Below are positions 43,471 through 51,926 of a stretch of DNA of 64,000 nucleotides, piece by piece. A program made the position numbers and the translations under genes. Every line of letters begins with the position of its first letter. Position 1 is the first letter of the stretch. Origin of the DNA: an uncultured Acetatifactor sp. (GTDB taxonomy: Bacteria; Bacillota; Clostridia; Lachnospirales; Lachnospiraceae). The notes under the pieces are model-generated. The model made no database searches, was not told the origin of the DNA, and saw only the letters and a list, made by a program, of their open reading frames with translations. Location of the stretch: NCBI GenBank assembly GCA_910584865.1, contig CAJUCE010000002.1:155082-219081 (forward strand), written 5' to 3'.

Positions 43471-44109
43471 ATGAGGAAGTTTGCGGTTTTGCTATATCCG
43501 GATTTTTCTTTGCAGGAGATAACCTGTCTTACTTCTGCGCTCACCATATGGTTCGGGGAGAAGATTGATTACATTGCAGGTGAGGACAGGGAATATAAAA
43601 GCGAGGAAGGGTTTCGTATCCTCCCTACCAAAACAACGGCAGAGGCAGAGATAACGGATTACGACTGCGTGATTCTGCCCGGGACAATCAATCCGCTGCC
43701 TGCGCTCTTCGATGACAGACTGATTGACTTTCTCAGGGGCGGCATGAATTCGAAGGTTGTCTTTGCGGCGATTTCCTCCTCCCCGATTCTGCTGTCGAAG
43801 GCGGGAATCCTTGACGGCAGGAAATTTACTTCGGGTTATTTCATGCAGATGGCGGACGTTTTCGGGTTTGTGGAAAAGCAGAATTTCGTCCACAGGGCTG
43901 TCGTGGAAGACGGGAATGTCATAACGGGTATCGGGATGTTTTTCCGGGAATTTGCGGAAGCGGTACTGGGAAGGTTCGGGTATGATATCGGGGACAGTTT
44001 TATGCGTTACAGGCCGGAGGATTTTACGGAAGAGGAGTTGACATTTTATTGGTCTGAGGAGGAATACCAGGAATTTTTGGAGGAACTGAAGGACTACACC
44101 GGAGAATAA
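43471..44109 (+). CDS. DJ-1/PfpI family protein lacking the usual cysteine
   Basis: 212 residues. FAVLLYPDFSLQEITCLTSA at the start and YDCVILPGTINPLP in the middle fit the glutamine-amidotransferase-like fold of DJ-1/PfpI. The nucleophile elbow reads VVFAAISSSPILL (Ser102-104), where active members have Cys. It may therefore be a binding protein rather than an enzyme. GGAGG lies before the ATG. Confidence 0.75.
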   Translation: MRKFAVLLYPDFSLQEITCLTSALTIWFGEKIDYIAGEDREYKSEEGFRILPTKTTAEAEITDYDCVILPGTINPLPALFDDRLIDFLRGGMNSKVVFAAISSSPILLSKAGILDGRKFTSGYFMQMADVFGFVEKQNFVHRAVVEDGNVITGIGMFFREFAEAVLGRFGYDIGDSFMRYRPEDFTEEELTFYWSEEEYQEFLEELKDYTGE

Positions 44110-44200
44110 AAATCCCGGTTGATTTGGGGAAGGGCTGAAACGGTTCGCCTTTACCGTTTGTTTAGAAAAATGATACTTGCTGATTTGAAAGGAGCGGAAT

Positions 44201-44398
44201 ATGGAAGAGTTAAAAGCTATTATGGAGAAGTTTGCCGCGTCGGGTTGGGATTTGATTTCGGTTCCCGCACGGCAATGGCTGGACGGAAAAGCTGATAAGG
44301 ACGCTTTGATATCCGCAGTCAGGCAGGCGGACGAGGAATGCGGGAGCTGCGGCTGCGAACTGGATCCGCTGTATAAAAGGGCTTTGGAATTGATTTGA
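44201..44398 (+). CDS. Small conserved hypothetical protein, 65 residues
   Basis: KAIMEKFAASGWDLISVPAR then ADEECGSCGCELDPLYKRAL. A CGSCGC cluster near the C-terminus could bind metal. AAAGGAG nine bases before the ATG. The good ribosome site and clean coding sequence support a real gene; function unknown. Confidence 0.65.
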   Translation: MEELKAIMEKFAASGWDLISVPARQWLDGKADKDALISAVRQADEECGSCGCELDPLYKRALELI

Positions 44399-44488
44399 CA
44401 GCGCTGCCGGGCGGTATTGGATGAATTGACATGAATGAAGTTGGATAAAACAATATGGATATGGTAAACAGGAATTGTGGAGATAGAT

Positions 44489-45352
44489 ATGAATACGGTC
44501 TGGTCGGAGTATGTGCAGGGTATCATGACGCTGTATCTCAGCAGAAAGTTAAGATTTGACGATATGTTCTTTGAGCAGTATAAAAAAACGTTTGACCTGG
44601 ACCGGAGCGCCGGGATGAAAATTCTGGAGATCGGCTGCGGTCCGGGAGCGTTGGCGGAATCCATGCACAGATGGTATCCCAACGCGCACATCACCGCAAT
44701 CGACAGGGACAGCAATTTCATATCGTTTGCGAAAGAAAATATTGCGGGTGTCGATTTCAGGGAAGGCGATGCCGTTCATCTCCCATTCGGGGATGATTCC
44801 TTTGATGTCACCATTTCCAATACAGTTCAGGAGCATGTTGAGCCTGCCGCCTTCTGGGGCGAACAAAGACGGGTGCTGAAACCGGGAGGCATAGCTTTGT
44901 GCCTTTCCGCGAGAAGAGGTCTTCACTGTGTCGCGCCCTGCCTGGAAAAAACGGAAAAGGAAAAAGCCTTTTGGGAGAGCCTTCCACAGTCGGAAGATGA
45001 GTTGGAGAAATTCAGCGTGTGCAGATTTCCCATGTCCGAGGCCGAAATTCCAGCATCCATGGAGAAAAACGGCTTTACGGACGTTACAACCGGATATGCC
45101 GTTATAGATCTCACTCCGGACGCGCCAAAGTATCCGGCAGAGATGGCAGAGCTTATGATTGAAGCAATGCGTCAAAATGATGTGGAGGCTGTAGAATCGG
45201 TCCGCTCCGGTCAGGCCGGCGAGATAATATCCGTGATTCATTCGAAATATGAGGAACGGCTCCGCCTCTACAGAGAGGGCATAAAGCAGTGGGACACTTC
45301 CGTTTCCGTAACCATGATTGTCCGGGGAAGGAAGGGACAGCCGTCTGCTTAA
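44489..45352 (+). CDS. Class I SAM-dependent methyltransferase
   Basis: 287 residues. Motif I KILEIGCGPGALAESM, motif II ITAIDRDSNFISFAKE, motif III/IV HLPFGDDSFDVTISNTVQEH and post-motif LKPGGIALCLSARRG. C-terminal lid of about 110 residues of unknown specificity. A GTG at 44477 is in frame, but the ATG at 44489 has GGAG at a good distance. Small-molecule substrate unknown. Confidence 0.82.
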   Translation: MNTVWSEYVQGIMTLYLSRKLRFDDMFFEQYKKTFDLDRSAGMKILEIGCGPGALAESMHRWYPNAHITAIDRDSNFISFAKENIAGVDFREGDAVHLPFGDDSFDVTISNTVQEHVEPAAFWGEQRRVLKPGGIALCLSARRGLHCVAPCLEKTEKEKAFWESLPQSEDELEKFSVCRFPMSEAEIPASMEKNGFTDVTTGYAVIDLTPDAPKYPAEMAELMIEAMRQNDVEAVESVRSGQAGEIISVIHSKYEERLRLYREGIKQWDTSVSVTMIVRGRKGQPSA

Positions 45353-45444
45353 ACATATAAGATCCGTACTTTGTGAGGCTCCTGTTGTCGTGAATAATAG
45401 AATTTGCACTGGTTTACCAAACCGTTTCAGAGCAGGGAAAGCAG

Positions 45445-46287
45445 ATGCCTGAATTTATGGGGAACAGTATGAAAAAATACTTTCTGCCGATTAGTATGCT
45501 GGCAATATTTGAAACCGTGGCAGTCACATTATGGCTGACACAGGATAATCTCTTTTATTTGTTTAATTTCAGCTATATCGGAATATCCGTCTCTCTCGGA
45601 ATATTCCTTTTCATCAGAAAATACAGGTATGCCCGCAGGGTGGCGCAGCTTTTGGTGGGGCTTTACATGCTGATTTACCTGGGTCTCATCTGCGGCGAAA
45701 ATATGCAGATTGAAGGTTTCTGGTATTATCTTTTCACAGGCGTGTTTGAAGCCGCTACAATCCATTATGCGGTGGCAAAGATTTTCGGCCCGCTGCTCTT
45801 TGGCAGGGGGTGGTGCGGATATGCTTGCTGGACGGCAATGGTGCTTGATTTTCTCCCTTACAAAGTCCCTGAAAAGCCGGGGAAAAAGATTGGGTGGATA
45901 AGGTATCTCACCTTTGCGGCCTCCCTTGTATTTGTGGCGTCGCTGTTTCTTGCCCATGTGGGAAATATGGAGAAGATTATGTTTTGGGCGTTTATCATAG
46001 GAAATGTTTTGTACTATGTCGTGGGAATCTTGTTGGCTTTTGCCTTTCAGGACAACCGCGCATTCTGCAAATACATATGCCCTGTGACAGTATTTTTGAA
46101 ACCCATGAGTTATTTTTCACTGCTTCGGATTCAGTGTGACAAGAGTAAATGTGTATCCTGCGGCAAGTGCAAAAAAGTGTGTCCCATGGAAGTGGACGTG
46201 ACGGACAATTCCAGGAGACGAAAGAACGGCACGGAATGCATCCTGTGCTTTGAGTGTGTGAAGAACTGCCCGAAGGATGCGCTGTAA
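45445..46287 (+). CDS. NapH-like membrane protein with two 4Fe-4S clusters
   Basis: 280 residues. Four or five membrane segments (about residues 12-30, 38-55, 65-85, 150-170, 180-200), a loop GRGWCGYACWT, and a C-terminal ferredoxin domain with CVSCGKCKKVCP and CILCFECVKNCP. Resembles NapH and related quinol-side electron carriers. No reductase lies next to it, so its partner is unknown. A start at 45469 is also possible. The next gene's frame overlaps its end. Confidence 0.82.
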   Translation: MPEFMGNSMKKYFLPISMLAIFETVAVTLWLTQDNLFYLFNFSYIGISVSLGIFLFIRKYRYARRVAQLLVGLYMLIYLGLICGENMQIEGFWYYLFTGVFEAATIHYAVAKIFGPLLFGRGWCGYACWTAMVLDFLPYKVPEKPGKKIGWIRYLTFAASLVFVASLFLAHVGNMEKIMFWAFIIGNVLYYVVGILLAFAFQDNRAFCKYICPVTVFLKPMSYFSLLRIQCDKSKCVSCGKCKKVCPMEVDVTDNSRRRKNGTECILCFECVKNCPKDAL

Positions 46288-46351
46288 ACGGGAAGGACGG
46301 AAAACACAGAAAGGTTTGAGCGGCGAAAAACCGCAGGAGGGCGTGATTTAT

Positions 46352-47134
46352 ATGATTAGCCGGGAGATATTACAAATTGCGATGGAACAGTCCGCAGAAG
46401 ATATCGGCTGCAAAACGGAAGATTTTCTGAAAAGCGGGAATGTTATCGTTCCGTTCCATTTGGGAAAAAAGGCAAGAAAATATCTGAAAGAGCCTATTAT
46501 AGCAAATTTCGTTTCTTATGGGAACAATGTGGTTGCGGCGGCCGCTGAGGATGTCAGGGACACGGTGGCGGAATATGTGAACAAATATGAATTCTATCAC
46601 CTTTTTGAGACGCCGAATATGCACTGGCTGAGTGAACGACTGGCCGGGAGCGGATATAAAATATGCTTTATGGCGGAATATTTTCTCCCCGACACCAACC
46701 GTCTTCGCCCGCTTTCCTGCGATTATGAGACGCGGATTCTGGAACAGCGGGATTTTGAAAATCTGTATCTGCCGGAATGGGGCAATGCCCTTTGCAAGGA
46801 CAGAAAACAGTTGGATATACTGGGTGTCGGCGCTTATGAGGATGGGAAACTGATCGGGCTTGCAGGCTGCTCCGCAGATTGCGAGAGGATGTGGCAGATA
46901 GGGGTGGATGTACTGCCGGAATACAGAAAAAACGGAATTGCATCCGCGCTTACCGGCAGACTGGCCGTGGAAATACTGGAGAGAGGGAAAGTGCCGTTTT
47001 ACTGCTCGGCATGGTCAAACATCCGTTCTGCAAGAAACGCCGTAAAAAGCGGTTTTGTTCCCGCCTGGGTGGAGATGACGGTAAAGCCGGAGTCCGTTGT
47101 GAATGAGATGAACGGAATGCAGAATGGTTATTGA
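46352..47134 (+). CDS. GNAT family N-acetyltransferase
   Basis: 260 residues. The GNAT domain is in the C-terminal half: LIGLAGCSADCERMWQIGVD then VLPEYRKNGIASALTGRLAV (acetyl-CoA loop R/Q-x2-G-x-A) and YCSAWSNIRSARNAVKSGF. The N-terminal 120 residues resemble those of the YgbI-type or FR47-like fusions but are not assigned. ATG 46352 has AGGAGG upstream. Substrate unknown. Confidence 0.8.
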   Translation: MISREILQIAMEQSAEDIGCKTEDFLKSGNVIVPFHLGKKARKYLKEPIIANFVSYGNNVVAAAAEDVRDTVAEYVNKYEFYHLFETPNMHWLSERLAGSGYKICFMAEYFLPDTNRLRPLSCDYETRILEQRDFENLYLPEWGNALCKDRKQLDILGVGAYEDGKLIGLAGCSADCERMWQIGVDVLPEYRKNGIASALTGRLAVEILERGKVPFYCSAWSNIRSARNAVKSGFVPAWVEMTVKPESVVNEMNGMQNGY

Positions 47135-47157
47135 TTTCAGCAGGACAGAGAAAGTTG

Positions 47158-47271
47158 CCAGAGAAAAATATCAGTGTTGTCCAACTAATGGCGATAGAAA
47201 GTAATGAAGTATTCTATGGGAAATGCGGATTGAATAAGGATGATGTTTCCGTATTGTTTAAGCGTTGTTAG
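47158..47271 (+). pseudogene. C-terminal fragment of another acetyltransferase
   Basis: In one frame the gap after the GNAT gene reads PEKNISVVQLMAIESNEVFY then GKCGLNKDDVSVLFKRC and a stop, a typical GNAT end (conserved FY.K.GF-like segment). There is no start or acetyl-CoA site. Confidence 0.45.
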
Positions 47272-47295
47272 GCAGCGCTCACAGGGGATATAAAT

Positions 47296-47620
47296 ATGAT
47301 ACTTGAAACAGAAAGACTATACCTGCGGGAAATGAACCAGGCGGATTTCAAATCATTGTGTAAGATACTGCAGGACGAAGAAACAATGGTCGCATATGAA
47401 GGGGCCTTTCATGACAGCGAAGTGCAGGAGTGGCTTGACAGACAAATTCCCGTTATCAGAGGTGGGGGCGGCTTATGGGCGGTCATTTTGAAAGAAACGG
47501 ATGAGATGATTGGCCAATGCGGGCTTACCATGCAGCCGTGGAAAGACAAGGAAGTGCTTGAGATAGGTTATCTTTTCGAGCGTTTACACTGGCACCAGGG
47601 GTATGCCATCGAAAAAAAAC
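47296..47620 (+). pseudogene. GNAT acetyltransferase truncated at a junction
   Basis: Begins as a RimJ-like protein (ILETERLYLREMNQADFKSL and EMIGQCGLTMQPWKDKEVLE) and reaches the acetyl-CoA motif LHWHQGYAIE. There it meets an eight-A run at 47613 and runs into an unrelated sequence, the start of the nucleoside phosphorylase in another frame. The last two strands and helix of the fold are lost. Confidence 0.75.
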
Positions 47621-48412
47621 GAATTTCCTATTTTGGAATACAGTACGGACAAAGTCGCCGTCATCAATCCGGACAGAGATGCCGCCAAACCGGATCGGGA
47701 CGGCCAGGGCGGGGGCGGATTCGGGCGGTTTCCCCGACTCTGCCTGATGACATTCTTCGAGGAAGTGCTTGCCAGGGCAGTGGAGCGGTATGGGGGAGAG
47801 AAGATAGGGGCCTATGCCTCCGAGATGAAGGATTTTCCGGTATACCGTTTTACTGTAAACGGGACGGAAATTTGCGTCGTTCAGGCAGCAGTGGCGTCCG
47901 GATCCATCGCCATGATGACGGAGATGCTCTACGGCTGCGGGGTGGAAGTAATCGTCTGCTGCGGAGGCTGCGGCGTACTGGACGACATTCCGGAGGGGGA
48001 CGTGATTATCCCGGTGCGGGCTTTGCGGGACGAAGGGGCTTCCTACAAATACCTGCCCCCTGCCCGGTTTATTGAGCTGCAGCCAGGCCCAATAGAGAGC
48101 TTCCGGAAGGTTCTGGAGGGGCACGGCATTCCCTACATAGAGTGCGCAACCTGGTCCACGGACGGTTTCTACCGGGAGACTCAGGAGATGGTTGCCTTCC
48201 GGAGGGAGGAGGGCTGTAAGGTGGTGGAGATGGAATGCGCCACTATGGCCGCCATTGCCAGTTTCCGGGGCAAGACCTTCGGACAGCTCCTTTACAGCGG
48301 GGATATCCTCATCGGCGGCGCGGAAGACTATGACGACAGGGCCTGGTACAATAATGTTTCCGCCAGGGAGAGATTGTTTTCCCTTGCCCTGGAGGCGCTG
48401 TGCAGGCTGTAA
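47603..48412 (+). CDS. Nucleoside phosphorylase (uridine/purine phosphorylase family)
   Basis: 269 residues. Phosphorolysis of a nucleoside. VVQAAVASGSIAMMTEMLYG, VIVCCGGCGVLDDIPEGDVI and EMECATMAAIASFRG (nucleobase/ribose-binding Met-Glu-x-Ala region) place it in the PNP/UDP family. The start ATG 47603 lies within the truncated GNAT gene, and no separate ribosome site is visible, so translation may depend on that fragment. Downstream is a 168-nt gap with a promoter. Confidence 0.82.
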   Translation: MPSKKNEFPILEYSTDKVAVINPDRDAAKPDRDGQGGGGFGRFPRLCLMTFFEEVLARAVERYGGEKIGAYASEMKDFPVYRFTVNGTEICVVQAAVASGSIAMMTEMLYGCGVEVIVCCGGCGVLDDIPEGDVIIPVRALRDEGASYKYLPPARFIELQPGPIESFRKVLEGHGIPYIECATWSTDGFYRETQEMVAFRREEGCKVVEMECATMAAIASFRGKTFGQLLYSGDILIGGAEDYDDRAWYNNVSARERLFSLALEALCRL

Positions 48413-48520
48413 AAATTTGATTTTTTTATCCGGCAAGGTACCTGCGTTTCGGAATGTGATCAGGTGACTGACGGAGGTGCTGTCAGTCGATATTTGTCAT
48501 TTCTGCTCTTATCTTTTATG

Positions 48521-48549
48521 TTGAATTATAACAAAAACAAAGTTATAAT
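48521..48549 (+). promoter_or_regulatory. Promoter covered by a perfect palindrome
   Basis: TTGAAT at 48521-48526, 17-base spacer, TATAAT at 48544-48549. ATTATAAC (48525-48532) and GTTATAAT (48542-48549) form an inverted repeat that overlaps both promoter boxes. It is the likely operator for the winged-helix protein encoded just downstream. Confidence 0.8.
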
Positions 48550-48580
48550 ACAAATATAAGTAAAGAAAGAGGCGGGCACA

Positions 48581-49540
48581 ATGGAATATTTACATTATGT
48601 TTTGGGTATCTGCGTTGCTTATATAGATGATCCTCCGAAATCCATGCCGAATTATATCCATGCCCGGTATCGGTTTCAAAAGGTTACGTTGGATGGGAAG
48701 GCGGCTGTCTTCCTTTATCCCAAAACGGAACTGGACGCGGCGAGCGCCGTCAAAAAACATGTTGACAGGGTGCAGAGAACGGAAGGAGTGCCGGTAGTCA
48801 TTGTTCCGACGCAGCTGACATACAGAGAGAAAGAGTATCTTCTCCGTGATCATATTCCGTTTATCGTAGAGGGCAGGCAGATATATCTTCCCTTTCTGGC
48901 AGTTTATCTTCAGGAACGGGGAGACGGCGAGCGGCAGGGGACAGAGGTCATGCTTCCGTCTGCCCAGCTGCTGCTTCTCAGCTATATTTATCAGGGCTGT
49001 GGGGAGCTTTTGACGAGCGAGGCATCCTGTCAGTTGTCGCTCACCCCTACGTCGATTTCCAGAGCCTCCAGACAGCTGGAGGATATGGGGCTTATACGAA
49101 CGGAAAAAAGAGGTGTGCAGAAGGTTATTTTTTCTGAAAAGACCCCGGAAAATCTTTTTAGGGATGCAAAAAAATTTTTGTGTAATCCGGTAAAGCGGAA
49201 GATCTATGTGCCAAAAGTGAAAATAAAGCAAAAACTGCCTATAAGCGGTTATTCTGCCCTTGCCGAGTATTCCATGCTGAATCCGCCTGTAGTGGAAAGT
49301 TTTGCCACGGACAGTGTGGCGATGTGGGATAGTGTTGCTTCGAAAAAACTGTATGATTCGGATGACCAGTGCGCGGTGGAGCTTTGGCGCTATGATCCGA
49401 ATAGGCTGGCGGAGGGCGGAGCCGTGGACAGGCTTTCCCTTGCTCTTGCGCTCCGCGACGAAAGGGATGAGCGGATAGAAGAGGCTATAGAGGAAATGCT
49501 TGCGGGGGTATGGAAGGATATTCATGGTAAGAGGGATTGA
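48581..49540 (+). CDS. Winged-helix protein, AbiEi-like antitoxin candidate
   Basis: 319 residues. A helix-turn-helix/winged-helix occupies about residues 126-190 (ASCQLSLTPTSISRASRQLE and wing RTEKRGVQKVIFSEKTPENL). The N-terminal 110 residues and the C-terminal 120 are unassigned. The following nucleotidyltransferase overlaps its end by 17 nt, and its promoter is covered by a palindrome. DNA-binding protein plus nucleotidyltransferase with autoregulation is the pattern of AbiE-type (type IV) toxin-antitoxin systems. No sequence match to AbiEi itself is claimed. Confidence 0.65.
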   Translation: MEYLHYVLGICVAYIDDPPKSMPNYIHARYRFQKVTLDGKAAVFLYPKTELDAASAVKKHVDRVQRTEGVPVVIVPTQLTYREKEYLLRDHIPFIVEGRQIYLPFLAVYLQERGDGERQGTEVMLPSAQLLLLSYIYQGCGELLTSEASCQLSLTPTSISRASRQLEDMGLIRTEKRGVQKVIFSEKTPENLFRDAKKFLCNPVKRKIYVPKVKIKQKLPISGYSALAEYSMLNPPVVESFATDSVAMWDSVASKKLYDSDDQCAVELWRYDPNRLAEGGAVDRLSLALALRDERDERIEEAIEEMLAGVWKDIHGKRD

Positions 49541-50282
49541 GAGTTTCAAAGAATGGTTTCGGGGATATGAGGAACAGTATGCGATCATAGGTGGAATAGC
49601 CTGCGATTTACTGATGGCCGGTGAGGGACTTGACTTCCGCGCGACAAAGGATATCGATCTTGTGCTGATCGTGGAAGCGCTGGATGTAACATTCGGAAGA
49701 AGATTCTGGGAGTATGTCAATAAAGCAGGATATGAGCACAGGAATAAAAGCACGGGAGAGCCTCAGTTCTACCGCTTCGCGAATCCGTCCTTACGAGAAT
49801 ACCCGGCGATGATTGAGCTGTTTGCGAGAAAGCCGGACATTATTATGCTCCCGGAAGACGCGGTGCTTTCTCCGCTTCCGATAGAGGGAGATGTATCCAG
49901 TCTTTCGGCTATTCTGCTAAATGATGATTACTATGAATTTTTAAGACAGGGAAGAGTCCGGGTGGATGGTGTTACCGTTTTGGATACGCCGTATCTGATT
50001 CCCTTTAAGGCTAAGGCGTGGATGGGTTTATCTGACAGAAAAGCCGCCGGCGGGCAGGTGGACAGCAGGAATATACGAAAACACAAAAATGACGTATTTC
50101 GATTGACAGAGCTGCTTGATCGGAACAGGAAGACGGCTATGTATGTTCCGAATGCAGTTTTGGATGATATTAGAGCATTCATAGAGAGAATGGCATTGGA
50201 GGAAGTTGATTTGAAGCAGCTTGGAATCCTGGGAAAGACAAAGGAAGTCATCCTGGAGGAGTTGCGTTCTCTATATGGATAA
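49524..50282 (+). CDS. Nucleotidyltransferase-fold protein, AbiEii-like toxin candidate
   Basis: 252 residues. The nucleotidyltransferase signature is visible: GG at 23-24 in YAIIGGIACDLL, and Asp43-x-Asp45 in ATKDIDLVL. A third acidic residue is probably the Glu of MIELFARKPD. The C-terminal half is helical. ATG 49524 has AAGGA upstream and lies inside the previous gene. It may be the toxin of a two-gene module; a plain resistance-type nucleotidyltransferase is the alternative. Confidence 0.7.
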   Translation: MVRGIESFKEWFRGYEEQYAIIGGIACDLLMAGEGLDFRATKDIDLVLIVEALDVTFGRRFWEYVNKAGYEHRNKSTGEPQFYRFANPSLREYPAMIELFARKPDIIMLPEDAVLSPLPIEGDVSSLSAILLNDDYYEFLRQGRVRVDGVTVLDTPYLIPFKAKAWMGLSDRKAAGGQVDSRNIRKHKNDVFRLTELLDRNRKTAMYVPNAVLDDIRAFIERMALEEVDLKQLGILGKTKEVILEELRSLYG

Positions 50283-50298
50283 GACAGGGAGGGAATCG

Positions 50299-50739
50299 AT
50301 GTTTATCAATACTGATTTTTTAAGGAATGACGAAATACGGTTGGAATTGGAAAAGACGGTTGACGGCGATTTGGAAAAGGACTGGGTTCCCGCGTATCAT
50401 TTTTTCATTGCAAATAAGGAAGGCGCCAGGATGGGGAGCTGCGATCTGCGTATCGGCCATAATGAAAAGTTGTACTTCGGCGGAAATATAGGATACCGTG
50501 TGGAAGAGGAATACAGGGGAAACCATTATGCCGGGAAAGCCTGTCTGCTGCTGTTCGAACTGGCGAGGAAGCATGGATTGGAATATGTGATTATAACATG
50601 CAATCCGGATAATGTCGCTTCAAGAAAAACCTGCGAATATGCAGGAGGCAGGCTCCTGGAGACTGCGCAGCTGCCTCCGGACAACGACATGCGCGAAAAG
50701 GGAGAAACGGAGAAATGTATTTTCCGGTTTGATTTATAG
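50299..50739 (+). CDS. GNAT family N-acetyltransferase
   Basis: 146 residues. GYRVEEEYRGNHYAGKACLL is the acetyl-CoA loop (R-G-N-x-Y-A), and YVIITCNPDNVASRKTCEYA the following strand and helix. ATG 50299 has GGAGG six bases before it. 17 nt after the nucleotidyltransferase gene; could be transcribed with it. Confidence 0.82.
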   Translation: MFINTDFLRNDEIRLELEKTVDGDLEKDWVPAYHFFIANKEGARMGSCDLRIGHNEKLYFGGNIGYRVEEEYRGNHYAGKACLLLFELARKHGLEYVIITCNPDNVASRKTCEYAGGRLLETAQLPPDNDMREKGETEKCIFRFDL

Positions 50740-50942
50740 ACAGTGATTCGGGTTTGAAGTTTTTTGGAGATGTATTGTCTGCAGTAAGGTGAATGTTTTT
50801 TTCTACAACAAGTTAAAGAAATGCAGCAGTTACTTTCCGGCAACTCCAAGAATAAAGATTGGGTGAAAATTGCGATGTCAGGCCGGACAGGCTGCCGGAA
50901 AAGGCAAATAGGGAACCCGCCGAAGCGGGCAGAGGTAACGAA
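50740..50942 (+). other. Gap before the activase gene
   Basis: 203 bases. CCCGCCGAAGCGGG at about 50917-50930 is a small hairpin; no promoter pair is clear. The last bases supply AGAGG as a weak ribosome site. Confidence 0.4.
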
Positions 50943-51740
50943 ATGACAACAGATTATTTACAGACAAAAGGAAGAATCTTCGACATACAGCGTTATTCCA
51001 TCCATGACGGAACGGGAATCCGCACAATCTGTTTCCTGAAGGGCTGCGTGCTGCGGTGCAAATGGTGCTGCAACCCGGAATCCCAGGAGTACCGTATCCA
51101 GGAGATGGTTGTCCAGGGCAAGACGAAAACCATCGGCCGGGACGTGACGGTGGCGGAGGTCATGGAGACCGTGGAGAAGGACAGGCCCTATTACAACCGC
51201 TCCGGCGGAGGACTGACCCTGTCCGGGGGAGAAAGCCTCTGTCAGCCGGAATTTGCAAGAGATCTGCTTCACGCGGCGAAGGCGGTGGGAATTAATACAG
51301 CCATGGAGAGCATGGCCTGTGCCAAATGGGAGGTAATTGCGGAGATCCTGCCCTGGCTTGACCATTACCTGTGTGATATCAAACATATGGACAGCGCCAA
51401 ACACAAGCTCTTTACCGGGAAGGGCAATGAGCTGATGCTTGAGAATGCCCGGAAGATTGCCGAATCCGGCCAGACGTATCTCAGTATACGGGTGCCCGTG
51501 ATTCCCACCTTCAATGATACGCCAGAGGAAGTGAAAGCCATTGCGCGGTTTGCGGACTCCCTGCCAGGGGTGGAGGAAATCTACCTGCTGCCTTACCACA
51601 GACTTGGGCAGGATAAGTACGCGGGGCTTGGCAGGACTTATGAGTTGCCGGACATCCTGCCGCCAGAAGCGGAGCATATGGAGCGGCTGAAGAGGGAAGT
51701 GGAAAGTTGCACGAAATTAAAATGTCATATTGGCGGCTGA
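50943..51740 (+). CDS. Glycyl-radical enzyme activating enzyme (radical SAM)
   Basis: 265 residues. Installs the glycyl radical on the dehydratase using SAM and a 4Fe-4S cluster. Cys35, Cys39 and Cys42 form CxxxCxxC in GCVLRCKWC; SGGGLTLSGGES holds the GGE motif. It lacks the eight-Cys ferredoxin insert that many activases of this class carry, so it resembles the shorter PFL-activase layout. Located 9.8 kb after its likely target, with unrelated genes between. Confidence 0.88.
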   Translation: MTTDYLQTKGRIFDIQRYSIHDGTGIRTICFLKGCVLRCKWCCNPESQEYRIQEMVVQGKTKTIGRDVTVAEVMETVEKDRPYYNRSGGGLTLSGGESLCQPEFARDLLHAAKAVGINTAMESMACAKWEVIAEILPWLDHYLCDIKHMDSAKHKLFTGKGNELMLENARKIAESGQTYLSIRVPVIPTFNDTPEEVKAIARFADSLPGVEEIYLLPYHRLGQDKYAGLGRTYELPDILPPEAEHMERLKREVESCTKLKCHIGG

Positions 51741-51926
51741 GCGTAAATGCAAATGGAAGCGCCATATTGACGGTTGAAAAGAAGCGCTCTTTTTGAAATT
51801 GTGTATATATTGAAAGTAAGGCAATAATTTGGAGAACAAAAGCCAATTTTGAGCTCCTGGGCTGTGCCGCCAGGGAATCAAAAGAAGAAACGGGCGCTGA
51901 AAAACGCGGGGGAAGGAATAAACGGT

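Noticed and set aside
47178..47276. attC-like ends (GTCCAAC near 47179 and GTTAGGC near 47267), which would suggest an integron cassette site
   Set aside because: The two ends are poorly complementary over their inner boxes, the stretch reads through as an acetyltransferase tail, no second site or integrase was found, and such sites are rare in Clostridia.
47296..48075. A 259-residue fused protein reading from the acetyltransferase into the phosphorylase region
   Set aside because: After residue ~108 the frame is an out-of-frame shadow of the phosphorylase gene.
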